Notes under the pieces: generated by a model
Told to the model about the DNA's origin: nothing
What the model saw: the letters and a program-made list of their open reading frames with translations, nothing else
Database searches by the model: none
Assembly: GCF_016545825.1 (NCBI RefSeq)
Contig: NC_052619.1
Coordinates: 8,323,501 to 8,387,500, forward strand
Source of the DNA: Eucalyptus grandis
Lineage: Eukaryota; Streptophyta; Magnoliopsida; Myrtales; Myrtaceae
Direction: 5' to 3'
Length of the DNA: 64,000 bases
Shown here: positions 1-11,854 of the stretch, piece after piece
How the letters are laid out: each line of letters opens with the position of its first letter
Numbering within the stretch: position 1 is the stretch's first letter
Translations under genes and position numbers: made by a program

Positions 1-120
1 TGAATGCCGACCATCCTACATAGTATAACCGGCATTGATGTGGATAAATTTTAATAATATTTTAATATTTTTGATTTTTTTCTAATTTTTTCATTTTTTT
101 TTCTTTACTTTCTTTCTGGT
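1..120. repeat. Terminal segment of a dispersed MULE-like repeat
   Basis: The stretch that includes 'gccgaccatcctacat' and 'tgatgtggataaatttt' followed by a T-rich run resembles segments near 8940-9060, 11280-11400 and 31260-31370, all in the same orientation. The recurring layout is a 'gtcagccatcctacgtgg'-like block followed by AT-rich sequence. I infer one terminus of an old DNA-transposon family. The opposite terminus is not visible here. Confidence 0.4.
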
Positions 121-1334
121 TTTTTGGATTGAGGGACGGCAACCCTTGTCTGCCATAGGTGAGTGGAGAAACTTCAAGCTAACACAAAGCGAATGAGGCA
201 CAATGCCCTGGGCAATTCCACATCAGCAAGAATGTGGAAGAGGAACCAACATGATGATATTGCTACACAACAATGCCCCCCATTCGATATTTGGGATGCA
301 TACAGCTAATCCAGCAAATCCTTTCTCTTCCTCATCAGTTAGGTTGTCACTTGCTATTAATCAATATAGAATTTGCAAATCCCTTTCTCATGTTTGAGGG
401 CCCAGATTCAAAACATTTGATCATGTTAATATGACAAGTGAAAAACAAGGAGCGGAGCTTACACTCATATATCATCCGATTTTTTTTAGTTGAACACGTC
501 ACTTGAATCGATAGTCAAATATTTATATCAGAAAGAGCTGGAACATAAACCGGTTAAAGTGCGAGAATACCATTAGCGAGAACTCAATAAAGTGACTAAT
601 TCCAAGTGAGAAGGGAAACAAACAAGTATCGACCTGCGATTTTATTGAAATTTTAAATGGGTGGTCGGTGACTGTTCGCCAAACTTCATGACACAGAAGG
701 AGAGGACTATAAAGTGCTGTTGATTTTTTTTAGAGCTTAAAAACAAAGACCTGATGGAAGAGAAACCGCATCTACCTCCGCCGCTGACTTTTCATTCAAA
801 ATTTCTTTCTTCTCTTAAGAGACCATGTTCCAGCTTACATGCGAAAGAAGTTTCTATCGAATATCTTCTACCATTTTGAGTTCTGTGGCTGAGATACTGT
901 CAAAGGTATGCCCAAGAAGGGGAAGGTACAGCCATTTCCACATCAAACACATGCATAATTCACTCTACCAAACTCCTGTCGCCCGAACGGAGCAGCATGA
1001 TAATTGTTCAGAAGAAGTGGCAGGCCAGGAGGGCTGGCTAGTCACCCCTCCGCCGCTTAGACCTCTGTGAATATTCCAGTAATTGTGCACTGTAGTTCAT
1101 GAAATTCAAATGCACTATTTCCACATCCCCCAACCCCATTCTCCGTGCATGCCATTGTTTTCGCAATCAACTTTTGTTCGCCCCATCCGCTTAATTTTCA
1201 CATTGTAACTGGATCATCTAGAAAAGTAACTAGGAGCTAAATATGAACACGAGTTGCAAATGAGTATGAAGAATATCCTCACGTGCCAAAATCCTCGTTC
1301 CGACATTCGTTCTTTGCACAAAATTTGCCTACCA
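121..1334. other. Intergenic, no gene recognised
   Basis: Short open frames at 203, 825 and 1254 (61-81 codons) have no recognisable motif, no counterpart elsewhere in the window and ordinary AT-rich composition. I see no RNA gene or mobile-element boundary. The segment lies outside the tandem duplication that starts near 1335. Confidence 0.5.
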
Positions 1335-2175
1335 TCTCGCGATTTCGATTACCCCATTTTCTTTCTTCTTTCTTCGCCCATACTCTCTTGTTCCTGTCCA
1401 CAAGAGTGTCTCGACTTCTATGAACATCCGAATCAACCCCAATGACATGCTATGACATTATTATTTCTCGCACATTGCACAATTACTTAAGAACCCGGGT
1501 TTGTGTTCCAAAGTACTGTACTGGGGGACATGAGCAGCTTCATTGCATGATGTTTTTATGAGTCGGAGTTGATACTTTTGAATTCACGTATAAATGGCGG
1601 GAAGCATCTAGAAAGCTATCTGAAAGCCATAGTCGTCCAATTTTTTTTGAGTTCTTCAAATGGCTGTGTTTTGAGTCTTGGAGCAGTTACGAGAGATAGG
1701 AATGTCCTTCACATGTCATACAATTAGTAAGATGTAGTCGCAGTGGCTTGAGAACCTAACTTTTGTCAAACAGGGATGTTGGAAAACTTAGATTGTCCAT
1801 GCTAATAATGCAGAGAGACGGGACTATCACTCCAAGCAACAGGTGCTTTGTGGATACCACTCACTCACTTGTCAATCAGGAATCGGAAGAAGCAAAAAGT
1901 GCTTAGGAGACAGATGCCGCTATGTACTTGTCATTGGTCTTTTGTGGATCTAATCCGGTTCAATAGCTCTCTGATAATCGTTCTTTGCCCCCTTTGAACT
2001 TGGATGAATCTGACTTTAAGAACTCGGCGACTGTACCTCAAATTATGGTTGAGATCAATGATCCAAAAACAAGCATACGGTAAGTACAACAATCAAATAT
2101 ACACGGGAAAAAGATTGCCGTCCATGCAGTTCTCTGGTATTTGCTTGCTGAGGACAGCTTCTGCGTCTCCATCCT
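1335..2175. other. 3' flank of TFIIE-beta copy A
   Basis: The segment lies downstream of the minus-strand TFIIE-beta stop codon and is homologous to 12858-13671. No coding frame is conserved between the two copies; both show scattered substitutions and small indels. It probably contains the old 3' UTR and intergenic DNA. I cannot place a polyadenylation site. Confidence 0.6.
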
Positions 2176-4634
2176 TCAGGAACCTCTCAGATTCTCAAAG
2201 AGTTCTGGAAGATGAACGTGGGTGAGCTTCGTTCTTTTGCTGATCTCGTGCTTCTTCTTCTTGAGCTTGGGCTTCTGCGAAATCCCATGGATTTGGGCCG
2301 CAAGCCTTCTCTGCATTGTGTTTGTTGATGCTTTCATCGTACTCTTCTGGAGATCATTCTCGATGTCAATCATGTCCCGCAGGAGTTCAATACTCCGAAA
2401 GAGTCGCTTCAGATCGTCATCTACTTTTACGGGCACTTTGGGATCATTTGGGTAGGCAATATCCTCCTGAGAGTTGAAGTTCAATAGGAGCCATACTTGA
2501 CCAGCAGCTTTCAGGCCTGTGAACTTTTGTATATATGCCTTAGAAATCAAGAAGCATAACAAAGGACTCCATTTGTCATTCCCGGACCAACACAAAAATG
2601 ATAATCATATACTTTTTAAGCCTCAATGTCTACTAAACACTTAATTAGTGGAGGTCCCATCTACGAGTTATGTAGAAACTAAAATTAAAAGACAATAGAG
2701 GCCAAACACATTAATTCAGATTCTGATAAGAACCTCCTCATGATACCAATATTGCTTACAACCAAAAAAATTAACCAGTCCAATAGCAATAGGAAATTTA
2801 GGCAAAGCATGAAACACTTATATCACTGTTTCACTGGTTGTGTTCTGATGAAGTAAGTGTGTGTATGTTATTGGGTCCAATAATCAACTAGAAGTCTAGA
2901 AAAACTACCCAATCAATCTCAGAAGGTAAAAATGACATGGCAGGAACTCCAACATTCATTCAGCAGTCATTTCAATTTAATTACAGGAAATGCAAAAAAT
3001 GAATCATAAACCCCAGCAACAATCAAGTGGAAAGCTATAAAGACTACACAGTACTCTCAAGAACATATTTTAAACCCCTTTTAGAGAAAGCCATTGTGTG
3101 CTAGCCTAGCAAACTAACTTCAGCTGCCTTTTATCTTAGTCAATTAAAAGAATGGAAAACCAGACTTGAGTCGCAATGAAGCAAGGAGAACGCAATTAGC
3201 AAGTAGATATACCTGTAAGTCCTCCATGACAGTTGGGTATGCATTCTTAAGGTCAATGACCTTAATGCCCTTCGTGTAGCTTCTTATCAACTTCAGTAAC
3301 TTATTCTTGTTCTTCACATCATGCTTTGACTGAAGCAATTCAAAAACAAAGACCAAACTATCACCTCAAGAAAGCACAGTATACATTTATACAATAGAGG
3401 AGCTTCCCAGGAAAGTGTACCTCGTAAGAAAACCGCTGGCCATCCTAGTATACTTTGGGGTTATTTGCCAAATTGTCAAACACAGCTTTATTGGAAAGCA
3501 TATCAACATAACATGCTTCATTTATCTGCTCTGGTGTAAGTGCCAGCCTTGACTGGAAACATTCTTTTCAATTAATGAAAACCGTTCAGATGATATGCAC
3601 TAGGTCTCAGATCTAAGCATCGATTGGTAATGTTTAACACAACTCAAATAGTACTTATGGAGGGATATGGGATACAACAAAGAAAGACATGAGGGGGCAA
3701 GCACAAAAATAAAAATAACAAGAAACAGGACAACAAATAGAGAATTAGATGAGAGAGATTGATGCCATTGATGGGTGCCAGGGACTTCTGGTGAAATAAA
3801 TGCAATCTAATTCAGAAGGTGAAGACTCAAACAACTGGAAGTATGCAAAGCAGGTGGCAAAGCTGCTGCTTGTCAATTATTCCATTACTAAACCAAGACA
3901 ACTTTGGAAGACTGCCTCCATTCAATGAGCTAGTACACAAGAAAGGTGATCAGTTAGCCCACAGCTGTTTGACTTGGGAATTACTAAAACTTTGCCTAAG
4001 TCCTCTATCATACTGATAAAATTCATTGCTCCAGAAATATCATGAACCTTATTGTAAAGCTGCCTTTATCAATCAATCAATACGTACCATCACACAACAT
4101 TTGAGGGAGATTCAACAAATTCTCCAATTCAATGATTAATGGACCTCTAACTCTGACTAATGACAAATCCTCATCATGCATCCTACCCTACGTCGAGTAA
4201 ATCAATTGCAGAGCCAAGCCAACAGTTCCAGAACTTATTCGGTTTGCTATACATATGAATAATCATTAGTACCCATTATAAGAGTAATAAAAGACAACCC
4301 TATCATTAGAATACAACCAAACTTGAGTACGCATACAATTGCGAGTGCCTGCACACAGAGAGAAGTAAGTTTAGATTACCTCATACAACAAGTCAATGAC
4401 GCGCTTCATCTGAGCTCCTACAGGTGCTTTGCGTATACCAGTAACATATTTAAGTCTTTCTGTATCATCTGAGAACTTGACAGCAGGCAATGGAGCTCGT
4501 GCACCAGGAGGAGGTGCAGGCATCGGCTTTGCTGGACTACTCGTGCTTCCTGCTCTGGCCACAATACTGGTAAGAGTGGATTGACACTTCGCCTGCTGTT
4601 TCTTGAATTTATTTAACTGTTCTTGTAATGCCAT
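2176..4634 (-). pseudogene. TFIIE-beta: TFIIE beta subunit, copy A (nonsense codon and frameshift)
   Basis: TFIIE-beta is a nuclear general transcription factor subunit that helps bring TFIIH to the RNA polymerase II preinitiation complex. Four exons are visible on the minus strand: 4380-4634 (starts MALQEQLNKFKKQQ, 85 codons), 3421-3552 (LTPEQINEACYVDM), 3213-3329 (GIKVIDLKNAYPTVMEDLQ) and 2176-2516 (LKAAGQVWLL, then a lysine-rich segment, ending LPELFENLRGS). Introns have GT donors and AG acceptors. The full exon set would give about 281 residues, normal for the plant family. Two lesions break it. A TAG stop at 3445-3447 in exon 2 replaces the residue before DGQRFSYE. A one-base deletion at the start of exon 4 (about 2513-2514) turns GCC-TTG into GCC-TGA; exon 4 is 341 bp here and 342 bp in copy B. 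The identity is secure from the N terminus, core and tail. That it is non-functional is an inference from these two lesions. Confidence 0.9.
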
Positions 4635-5521
4635 GGTTATCCAAAAGGTAGTCAATCTCGTTCAATGCGCGTGAACCTCTCCCGCAATCTGTGCCGAAAT
4701 GTGTAAGTCAGCAATAGTCCACAACAAATGATGTATAGCAGAGAACAATTCAAGCTACCATGATGAGGAAGATCGTGCAAGCTCAGCCCAAATATTTCAA
4801 CTGAAGAGATTACCAATTAAAGCACCAAAAGAAGCAAAACAACAATGAAATCAGCAAGGTCACATCTTCTGGAAAAGTAGAGCATAAATCTGCCTTCAGC
4901 CTTAGCATCGTTCAGTTGAATAACCAAGTGAAGCCTTCACAGCAACTTTGACAACAATCATGAGTGATTACAAAAAAATCACCCAATGACCATATCGCAG
5001 GGATGGATCGAAACTGCACAGTTAGACCGAACAAAAGCAAACGCACATCCAGGATGCACAATCGACAACGATGGCAAAGTTAATTCATGGACATTGCCCA
5101 GTAACCAGTAAGTACTACCCACCAACTGAAATTACTTCACTAAGATGAATACACTCCACAGAAACCCACTATCGACTAATACACAAGCCCTAAGCCCCCC
5201 ATACAAGAATCTCGGATAGTTGAGGGAACAGATGCCAAAGTTCCCCAAATTAAAAAAACTCCAGTAATCAAAACAGCTCTTTTGTCATGAATAAGCGTTT
5301 AACTTGACCAACACATGGGAAAACGCTAAACCCTAGGCTCGAAGTTCTGCCCACCTCCGAACAAGAAATTGATCTCACGCTTAGGGTTAACTGTCAGGAT
5401 ATATGTATAAGTAGCATGAAATGAGCAAGCAAGCAAGCGACTTTATAGAGAAGCACCTTACGTGATCGAGGGTAGCGATCGAGCTTTCCGATCTGTTTCA
5501 GCTTCCCTCTCGCTTGACAAT

Positions 5522-5553
<32 letters not shown>
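4635..5553 (-). promoter_or_regulatory. Probable 5' leader, leader intron and promoter of TFIIE-beta copy A
   Basis: Upstream of the start codon on the minus strand, an AG acceptor near 4690 and a GT donor near 5460 ('cgtaaggtgc') suggest a leader intron of about 770 bp. A GA/CT microsatellite (5524-5552) sits next to the inferred transcription start. Copy B has the same layout (22522-23440). The start site and splice sites are inferred from sequence only. Confidence 0.45.
5524..5552. repeat. (GA)n microsatellite in the TFIIE-beta leader, unit A
   Basis: An uninterrupted GA run. The copy in unit B at about 23416-23440 is shorter and interrupted. CT-rich runs near plant transcription starts are common, so a promoter role is possible. 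Confidence 0.9.
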
Positions 5554-5555
<2 letters not shown>

Positions 5556-5626
5556 AGCTCCTGTAGGCCCTTCCCTCTCTAATTGTAGGATCGTGCTGAA
5601 TAGAGGTCAAAGTCAAATCAAACCAA

Positions 5627-5869
5627 ATGAGGAACCCTAGATTGAAGGGGAAGAAACAGGGAAACGAAAGCTTACCTTCTCGGCCAGTTCCATGGGTTCC
5701 GCCGGCGAGTAAATCCACCAAACTCAACGTCGACGGCGGATCTTGGGTAGCAGGAAGTGTCGAAGGATCGGTGGCCGGAGTTCGTAGAGACCGCCGGAAC
5801 GGGGTCGTCCATTGCCGGTTTTTGCAAGAACAGTGTGCGCGTCTTCTGCGGGCCAAACCGAAGCCCTAA
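5627..5869 (+). CDS. Small ORF with weak RNase H-like resemblance, divergent from TFIIE-beta
   Basis: An open frame of 80 codons runs away from the TFIIE-beta promoter. Its middle reads WVPPASKSTKLNVDG, then SWVAGS, then AGVRRDRRNGVV. This resembles the start of plant RNase H-like (RVT_3) domains: W-x-PP, K-x-NVDG, then a GV-x-RD-x-x-G stretch. The rest of that domain is absent. The unit B counterpart is longer but has many amino-acid changes, so selection on the protein is doubtful. It could be a decayed LINE RNase H fragment, a real divergent small gene, or chance. The start is the first ATG of the frame and unsupported by other data. Confidence 0.25.
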   Translation: MRNPRLKGKKQGNESLPSRPVPWVPPASKSTKLNVDGGSWVAGSVEGSVAGVRRDRRNGVVHCRFLQEQCARLLRAKPKP

Positions 5870-6869
5870 CTCATCAATTGTGCAGTTTATTTCAGTAGAA
5901 GGCCAAAGCCCATGAGCCAAAGCCCATGGACCTGCAAAATGTGATTGAAGACTGCCGGACGAGAGAAGTGAGCGCGTTTTTTATTGCCCCCGCGAGGCCA
6001 ACCAGCTAAGCTGATTGGGCTAGCCAAAGCCCATCGCAGGAACTCCCTCCCTCCTAATTGGTTGTCATCCCGCTTCGCCTCTTTGAAATATGTTGTGTTC
6101 CGAGACTTGTCCATTATGTTCCGATGTTTTGCAACAATGAATGAAATATTCTTTTCGAACAACAAAAAAAATGGATTAGTTTTTTCATAAAATTCAAATA
6201 TTATATTCTCAAATGTTACCAAAATTGTCTTGTGCTATCCACTGTAATGCATGGGAGTTAATATTCTCAAATATTCGGGGTGAAGGTTATGCTTAGTGTC
6301 CATTAAAATATGGAGAACTACTGGCACTGGATTAGAAAGATGGACAACGTTTTGTGAGAGGGGCATGTAGCTTAACGCAATCTAGGAAGGAACGAACGGG
6401 TTCGGCCATTTACTACCGCTAGAGTAGAATCAATCTGTACTACTAAGGGTTACCTATAACTAAGGGGAGAGCAAGAGCACTAGCCTACCCTAGCCTTCTA
6501 GAAAGGCGATAGATTCAAGTGACAGTTCGTATTCTAAACTAAACTTCGTTCGAAAATAAATTAGATAAGGACTTATGATTGCTAGCTCATTGTCTTTTTT
6601 GTGTGTCAAAAATGATCTTATAATTGTGAATTTACAAATCAGATTTTAGTAATATTTACATTCAAGCAGAATTGTAATTGTAATTAGCATTATATAATGG
6701 AGAGGACAAAACAAGGCAAAGCAGCAATCGCCTTGAATTTACCTCAGCGTCATCCTCAGATCCGCCACTCTTATATAAGCACTAACTTGGGATAGGAACC
6801 ACATTTAACAGCACCCATTTACCCTACCTAACATTACAATGAACAAAAAAGCATTTTCCGTTTCGAAAC
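5870..6869. other. Intergenic tail of unit A
   Basis: Homologous to about 24370-25960 in unit B with substitutions and indels. The minus-strand frame at 5887-6222 is not conserved in copy B. No gene or mobile-element boundary is seen. Confidence 0.55.
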
Positions 6870-7500
6870 ACCAACGATACATTATTTGCAACACCATTTT
6901 TAGATCTATGATTATCAACCGATTCTCTGAATTTGCCTGAAAAAAATGTAAAGTGACAAAATTGAGTTCCAACATTCATATGAGCATGCATATGATCTAC
7001 ATTAATTGAGAAGATTGGAATATATGTTGCGAGTTAAAGTTTGGTTTTTCAATCACTACTCCAAATTTAAATTGAGTGAACTTCACTCTAACCATTATGA
7101 TTTTCACACTTTGCTCGACACGCATGACCAGCCTAACATGATTCATGTGGAATATAGAAATCACTTGTTTAAGTTGCTATCACAAGTAAAGTCACAAAAA
7201 GGTGAAAAGAGGGTGACAAATGCTTACTCCAAATTGAAGTAATTCCGAAGAATCATGTAGATTGCTTTGATTCCAGTAGACAAGGATATTATTTACTTAA
7301 ACACTAAATCTCCGTCTCAAATTCGTGAATGAAATTGCTATCACGATAAAACATTGCACAAAAGTGTGTATATCTCGCACTACGTCGCCGTAAGCTAATG
7401 TGATTTATGACCACCGTGATCACAACATGTCATTTGGATGATTGGAACATGGCGTGTGACACCAGCCGAACATTTTTCTCCATCTATATACAATGTTTGC
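6870..7500. repeat. Dispersed 0.7-kb repeat, copy 1 (unit A)
   Basis: A block running from 'cacttttggatgcataatcat'-type sequence through 'tgattgctttgattcca' to 'tgatttatgaccaccgtgatcac' recurs five times: here, 7790-8470, 25960-26740, 28660-29480 and 29510-30470. All are in the same orientation. No open frame is conserved and no terminal inverted repeat or target duplication is evident. Family unknown. Confidence 0.7.
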
Positions 7501-7789
7501 AAGGATGCATGTGGTGCATAATGTGGCTGAAATTATCAGAAAAATATGTTGATTAATTTCTTTGATATATTCGTGCCACATTTACTACTAAAAAGTCCAT
7601 ATTTATTACAATCTGAGGTAAATGTGGCACGGATATATTAGCTTAGGGTAAATATGGCATGAATCTACCATTCTAGGATTTATTATAACACAAAAATTAG
7701 TTTAAGAGTAAATGTGGCATAGGTGTATTGCTTAGGGAGTTTTTTTTTTTTTTTTTAACACAAAAACTAGTTTGGGATACATGTTAACA

Positions 7790-8470
7790 CATTACTTGTG
7801 ACACCACTTTAGGATGCATAATCATAAAGTGATTCTTTGAATTGCCTGAGAAGAAAGTAAAGTAACAGAATCAAGTTATGGCATTTGTACTACTTTAATT
7901 GAGAAGGAGTTTGATTTCTCAATCATTACGTTAAATTGAAATCTAGTGATCTTCAATCTAACAAGTGTGATTCTCACACATTGTCCAACAAGCATCACTA
8001 CCCTAATGTGATCCACGTGGAATATAGAAATCACCAATTTTAACTTGCTGTCACAATTAAAGTCACAAAAAGACCAAAGAGGGTGATAAATGTTCACTCC
8101 AAATTAAAGCAATTCCAAAGTATCGAGTTGATTGCTTTGATTCCAATAGATAGGCATATTCCTTCCTTGAATACTGATCTTTGCATCAAATTCATGGATA
8201 AAGTTGTCAATGGATTAAAAAAAAAAAAATCAAGCCCTAAACATTGCAAATCAAGGCTTGAAACATGCAACTAAGAACCTACAGAAGTCAAGTCCAAGAA
8301 TTCATAACATCAAATTAAGTTTTCTTTTCGTTCAAGAAAGGAAAAGGATCTGCGCCACAACTTAGAATTCATCAAATGACGGATGGGAAATCTTTTGGTC
8401 CCTCATGTCTCCATTGTTCTTTTTCTTTTTCTTTTTTTTTGGGTTCAGAAGTCTCCGTTGCTCACCAGCA
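7790..8470. repeat. Dispersed 0.7-kb repeat, copy 2 (unit A)
   Basis: Same unit as 6870-7500, in tandem with it and separated by about 300 bp of AT-rich sequence that itself contains three variants of 'taaatgtggcacggatatatt' (about 7570-7730). Open frames here (7876-8097, 8083-8274) are not kept in the other copies. Confidence 0.7.
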
Positions 8471-9690
8471 AATAACAAAATACCATACATGATTGCCTCT
8501 ATTTACATATACAACAGGGTGAGTGAAAATTGCCTGCCCGGTCTCATGCTCGTGATGTAATATTTGGTTTCAACCGTTAATACTCCGCTCGATTAATTAG
8601 AGAATTCCTGAAGTACAAACTCGCAAGAGATTTATCCACAAAGTATTTCGAATTTGCAAGCCCACAAAAGAAAATTCAACTCTTTTTTGACTGAGCTATT
8701 ACGTCTATAATACCGATATTTTGCTTTGAGCACTGACGTGTAAGTCTACATAGTTTTTTATTCGAAGAATTTGATTATTATGCTACTTGATGATCAAGTA
8801 AAGTTTTTCATATTTAGATTTTCATTCAATGGAATTTGATTTCTAACCGACTTGGTGAAGGAAAATTGCCAATTAATTTATAAACTTCTTGTAATTGTAA
8901 ACTTTTGGTTGACTAAATAAGGCCTAAATCTTTTGCATTTGTATCAATTTAGCAAATCTAGCCAACTTTGGCCAACCAGTGTTGACATGGATGTCGGCCA
9001 TCCAATGTGGCATCATTGATGCTGATTTGGGTAATTTTTAATTATATTTTAATATTATTTTTTCAATTTTTCTATGAAAAATGTTGATAATTGCAATAAA
9101 AAGCTCGTTATTTATTGGAAAAGCGACTCATTGAAAATCGATCGGATAACAAAAAATAAAGATAGATTGCGAGCTTCTTGGAGTAATATGGAAACCAAAT
9201 CGAAGCTGAGTATAGAGGAGAGGGGTTTTGTAGGGACGAGTTCCAAAGACGAGTTCTAGTTAGTGACCATCCCTGATGGGGCTTGTCGCCCATTATATTT
9301 TGTTCATGTGCCAGTCAAACTTCTCCAGGACTACTCGCATTCTCGCATCTCTGGTTGGATTATTGGTTTCCCGTGCATCGAAATTAATAATCTTGCTTTG
9401 TTCATGAACTAGCCTGGCGATTTTGAATACTGGCCTTTTGATTTCTCATAGCCTTCAACTATTTCTTTAGTTTACATATTAAAGTTTTCCCTTAATAACA
9501 GTCAGCTAGTATAGCATTGCGCAGACATTCAATAGATTAGCAGAGTCTCAATCCATATTGATTCCTATCTCCAAGGTAGACCCCTTCTTCTAGCTATTGT
9601 ACATAATTTTGAACCAAAACCGAAAATGCAGCAAATCTATTAAAAAAAAAAAAAATCAAGCCGCAGCTAATCAAGCTTTTGATCATGAAT
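8471..9690. other. Intergenic with a MULE-like terminal remnant
   Basis: Homologous to about 30480-32400 of unit B apart from insertions there. The part at 8930-9060 matches the dispersed terminus seen at 1-120 and 11280-11400. No gene is recognised. Confidence 0.5.
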
Positions 9691-9962
9691 GAAGTCCACG
9701 AAGCGGATGAATCAAGTACAAAACCATTGCCCGGACTATTATGACAACAATTGAAAAGATCAACAAAACCATTTTTCTCACTTCTTAGCTACTAAAGCTG
9801 CGTTATAGTCTCAGCTGCTTCCAGAGATATATCAGCATGCCTCCTCCCAGGTGAAGCAGGGCGGCTCTGACCCGTCTTTGCCTGAACGTTAACTTGATTG
9901 TTTGAATTTAGCTTTGGCGTCACCCTCTTTGCTCATGCTGAACATTTAACTGGATTTTGCAT
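9685..9962 (-). pseudogene. Decayed counterpart of the unit B 84-codon ORF
   Basis: The minus strand begins MFSMSKEG like the open frame at 32467-32721, but hits a stop after about 18 codons. It differs by several indels. This suggests a short coding or ancient coding segment that was open at the time of duplication and then decayed here. Protein family unrecognised. Confidence 0.4.
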
Positions 9963-11185
9963 TCCCTGGTGTAGTGTTGTGAATCCTCATTGAAGGTTTT
10001 TTTGGTTTAATTTCTGCTATATATATGGGGACCTGCTTCGTCAATTGAGAGAGATTAGCTGTTCACACTAGGAGAAGAAGTTATGATGAATTTCAATTTT
10101 CAACTACAATTACCACAGAGATGATTTTTTAATGGGATACGCGTCTGCTACTTGGTCATTGGCATCAAAACATTAGAGTCCAGTAAACAGGTTCAAGAGA
10201 CTAATTATCATGTAGCAAACGAAGAATGACGCAAATGCACAAAACTTCGTTTTCTTGGTGCAAGGCATTTTAATGCAGTCAACTGTTACAGCTCTCTTAG
10301 AGAACTCAGAAAACTCTCAGAGAAAAAAATATTAACATTACTCTTGTGTGCTCTAGTGTCCTAACACCAACATCCTCCTCTTTGTATCCGAAATATAAAA
10401 CCTCTTTTAGCTGAATCAAACTAGCAAATTTGTTGTTGCTTCGTATGTTCAATCAACCAAAAGTCCAATCAAGACTCTTCTAATTGGGATTTGGAATTTA
10501 TACTTGGATCTAAAATCTTTCACTGGATCAAACTCAAAACATTTTCTCAATAACAATTGTAACTTGTTTTGTAAGACGATGTGAGAGTTCTTTTTTGTCC
10601 ATTACATATATTCACCCCACTGAAATGCAAAGTGACCTTAGGTCCTTTACTATGATACTAACTTAAGTTTGATGATTGACATCAATATTCCAAACACGCT
10701 ATTTAAGAAATTTTAAAAAAAAAAATAGCCAAAAGATCAAGGCAAGGTATAATCATCTCAAAACATTTCCTAGAATCGCGGGCACGTATGTAAACGTAAT
10801 GTTTGATTGTGCTTTAAAGTGTCTAACACGCAAAGGAAAAGACAAAGTAAGCCCCACTTAAGCCCCACTTGATTAAATAACTGCTTTCCCTGACATTGTT
10901 AAAGGAAGTGCAAGACTAGCTAATTTTTGCTTGAAGCGAGAATCTCAACAGGGTTCCTTTCCATTCACCAAAACAACTCTCTTTGTACCGGAAAGACTTG
11001 ATATTTGTTAACATGGTTTCGTTTATTTAACTAATTAGTCAAATGATCTCGTTCAATGGTGACTAATGATCCCACATTACTCACATATGAACTATTACTT
11101 GGTAAAATATTAAATTCTAAGGGTGGGTGGAATTTAATCAAAATGTTAAATTCTTGATGGGCCACTTGTGGGGGAAAATTGTCCA
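9963..11185. other. Right part of unit A, no gene seen
   Basis: Homologous piece by piece to 32730-37625 once the three MULE-like insertions of unit B are removed. The open frame at 10676-10861 has no counterpart and no recognised domain. Confidence 0.55.
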
Positions 11186-11229
11186 AGAAATCTTAAATCT
11201 ATTTTTGTTTATTTAATTTTAAACTGTTT

Positions 11230-11560
11230 AATTTTACTAATTGAGTCATAAGCCTTTTTTAAGTTTTGCCAATTGAATCAATTTGGCCAAGATGTCAGCC
11301 ATCCTACGTGGCGCAAGGCAAAGCATTGACGTGGACAAATTTAAATAATATTTTAATATTTTTTCAAATTTTTTATTTTTTATTTTTTACTTTTCATTTA
11401 CTCTTTTTTTCTACTTTTTTTTTTTCCTTTCCATCTTTTCATTTTTTGTTTCCCATGGTGGCCGGCGAGGCCATTGTGGCTCAAGCAAGGCCACGGTTGC
11501 CTTCGCCGGCGGCCGACAAGACCCGGCGGGGCCGGGCACCGCGAGGCTACTTCGGGTGTT
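11230..11560. mobile_element. Remnant of a MULE-like element with GC-rich core
   Basis: A terminal-type block (ending 'attgacgtggacaaattt') is followed by a T-rich stretch and a short GC-rich core (11455-11545, 'ggccggcgaggcc'). The same order appears in other elements in this window. No matching inverted terminus is found nearby, so the right end is lost or undetected. Confidence 0.4.
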
Positions 11561-11611
11561 TGGAATCACTGAGTCAGCGACACTAGCAAGGATAGCTTGC
11601 GAAGGTGACAT

Positions 11612-11854
11612 TTGGGATCGACGTTCGATTTGAGATCAGGGCAGATGATAATGGCGGCCCTGATGATGGGGTCGTTCTATGCGAGTACGCTCTCCGGCAA
11701 CAAAGCCCCCATCTACGTCCCTTCGCTACTTTCCGACTCCAACTCCAATTCTTCTCTTCTTCTTCCTCCTCTGCTCGTTCTTCCGGGGACTCGCTCTTCT
11801 TCTGTTGCAACCTCATGTTTAGTGTCAATAACTGGCTGGCAAAATAAAAAATAA
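11612..11854 (+). CDS. Unrecognised short ORF next to the GC-rich remnant
   Basis: Two overlapping plus-strand frames (11605-11847 and 11612-11854, each 80 codons) cover the same DNA. The second has a hydrophobic start (MIMAALMMGSFYAS) followed by serine- and leucine-rich sequence. I do not recognise a family. There is no second copy to test conservation. It may be a captured gene fragment or a chance frame. Confidence 0.15.
   Translation: MGSTFDLRSGQMIMAALMMGSFYASTLSGNKAPIYVPSLLSDSNSNSSLLLPPLLVLPGTRSSSVATSCLVSITGWQNKK

Larger units (their letters stand above)
1335..11185. repeat. Tandem segmental duplication, unit A (compact copy)
   Basis: The left edge is near 1335, where 'gatttcgattacccca' begins to match unit B at about 12860. 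The right edge is near 11185, where the block ending 'ttgatgggccact' matches 37600-37625. Between these points landmarks occur in the same order in both units: the 3' flank, four TFIIE-beta exons, the GA-repeat leader, the dispersed 0.7-kb repeats and a short minus-strand frame at 9700-9962. Unit A lacks most of the transposons found in unit B, so it serves as the empty-site reference. Edges are good to perhaps 30 bp because they were matched by eye. Confidence 0.85.
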
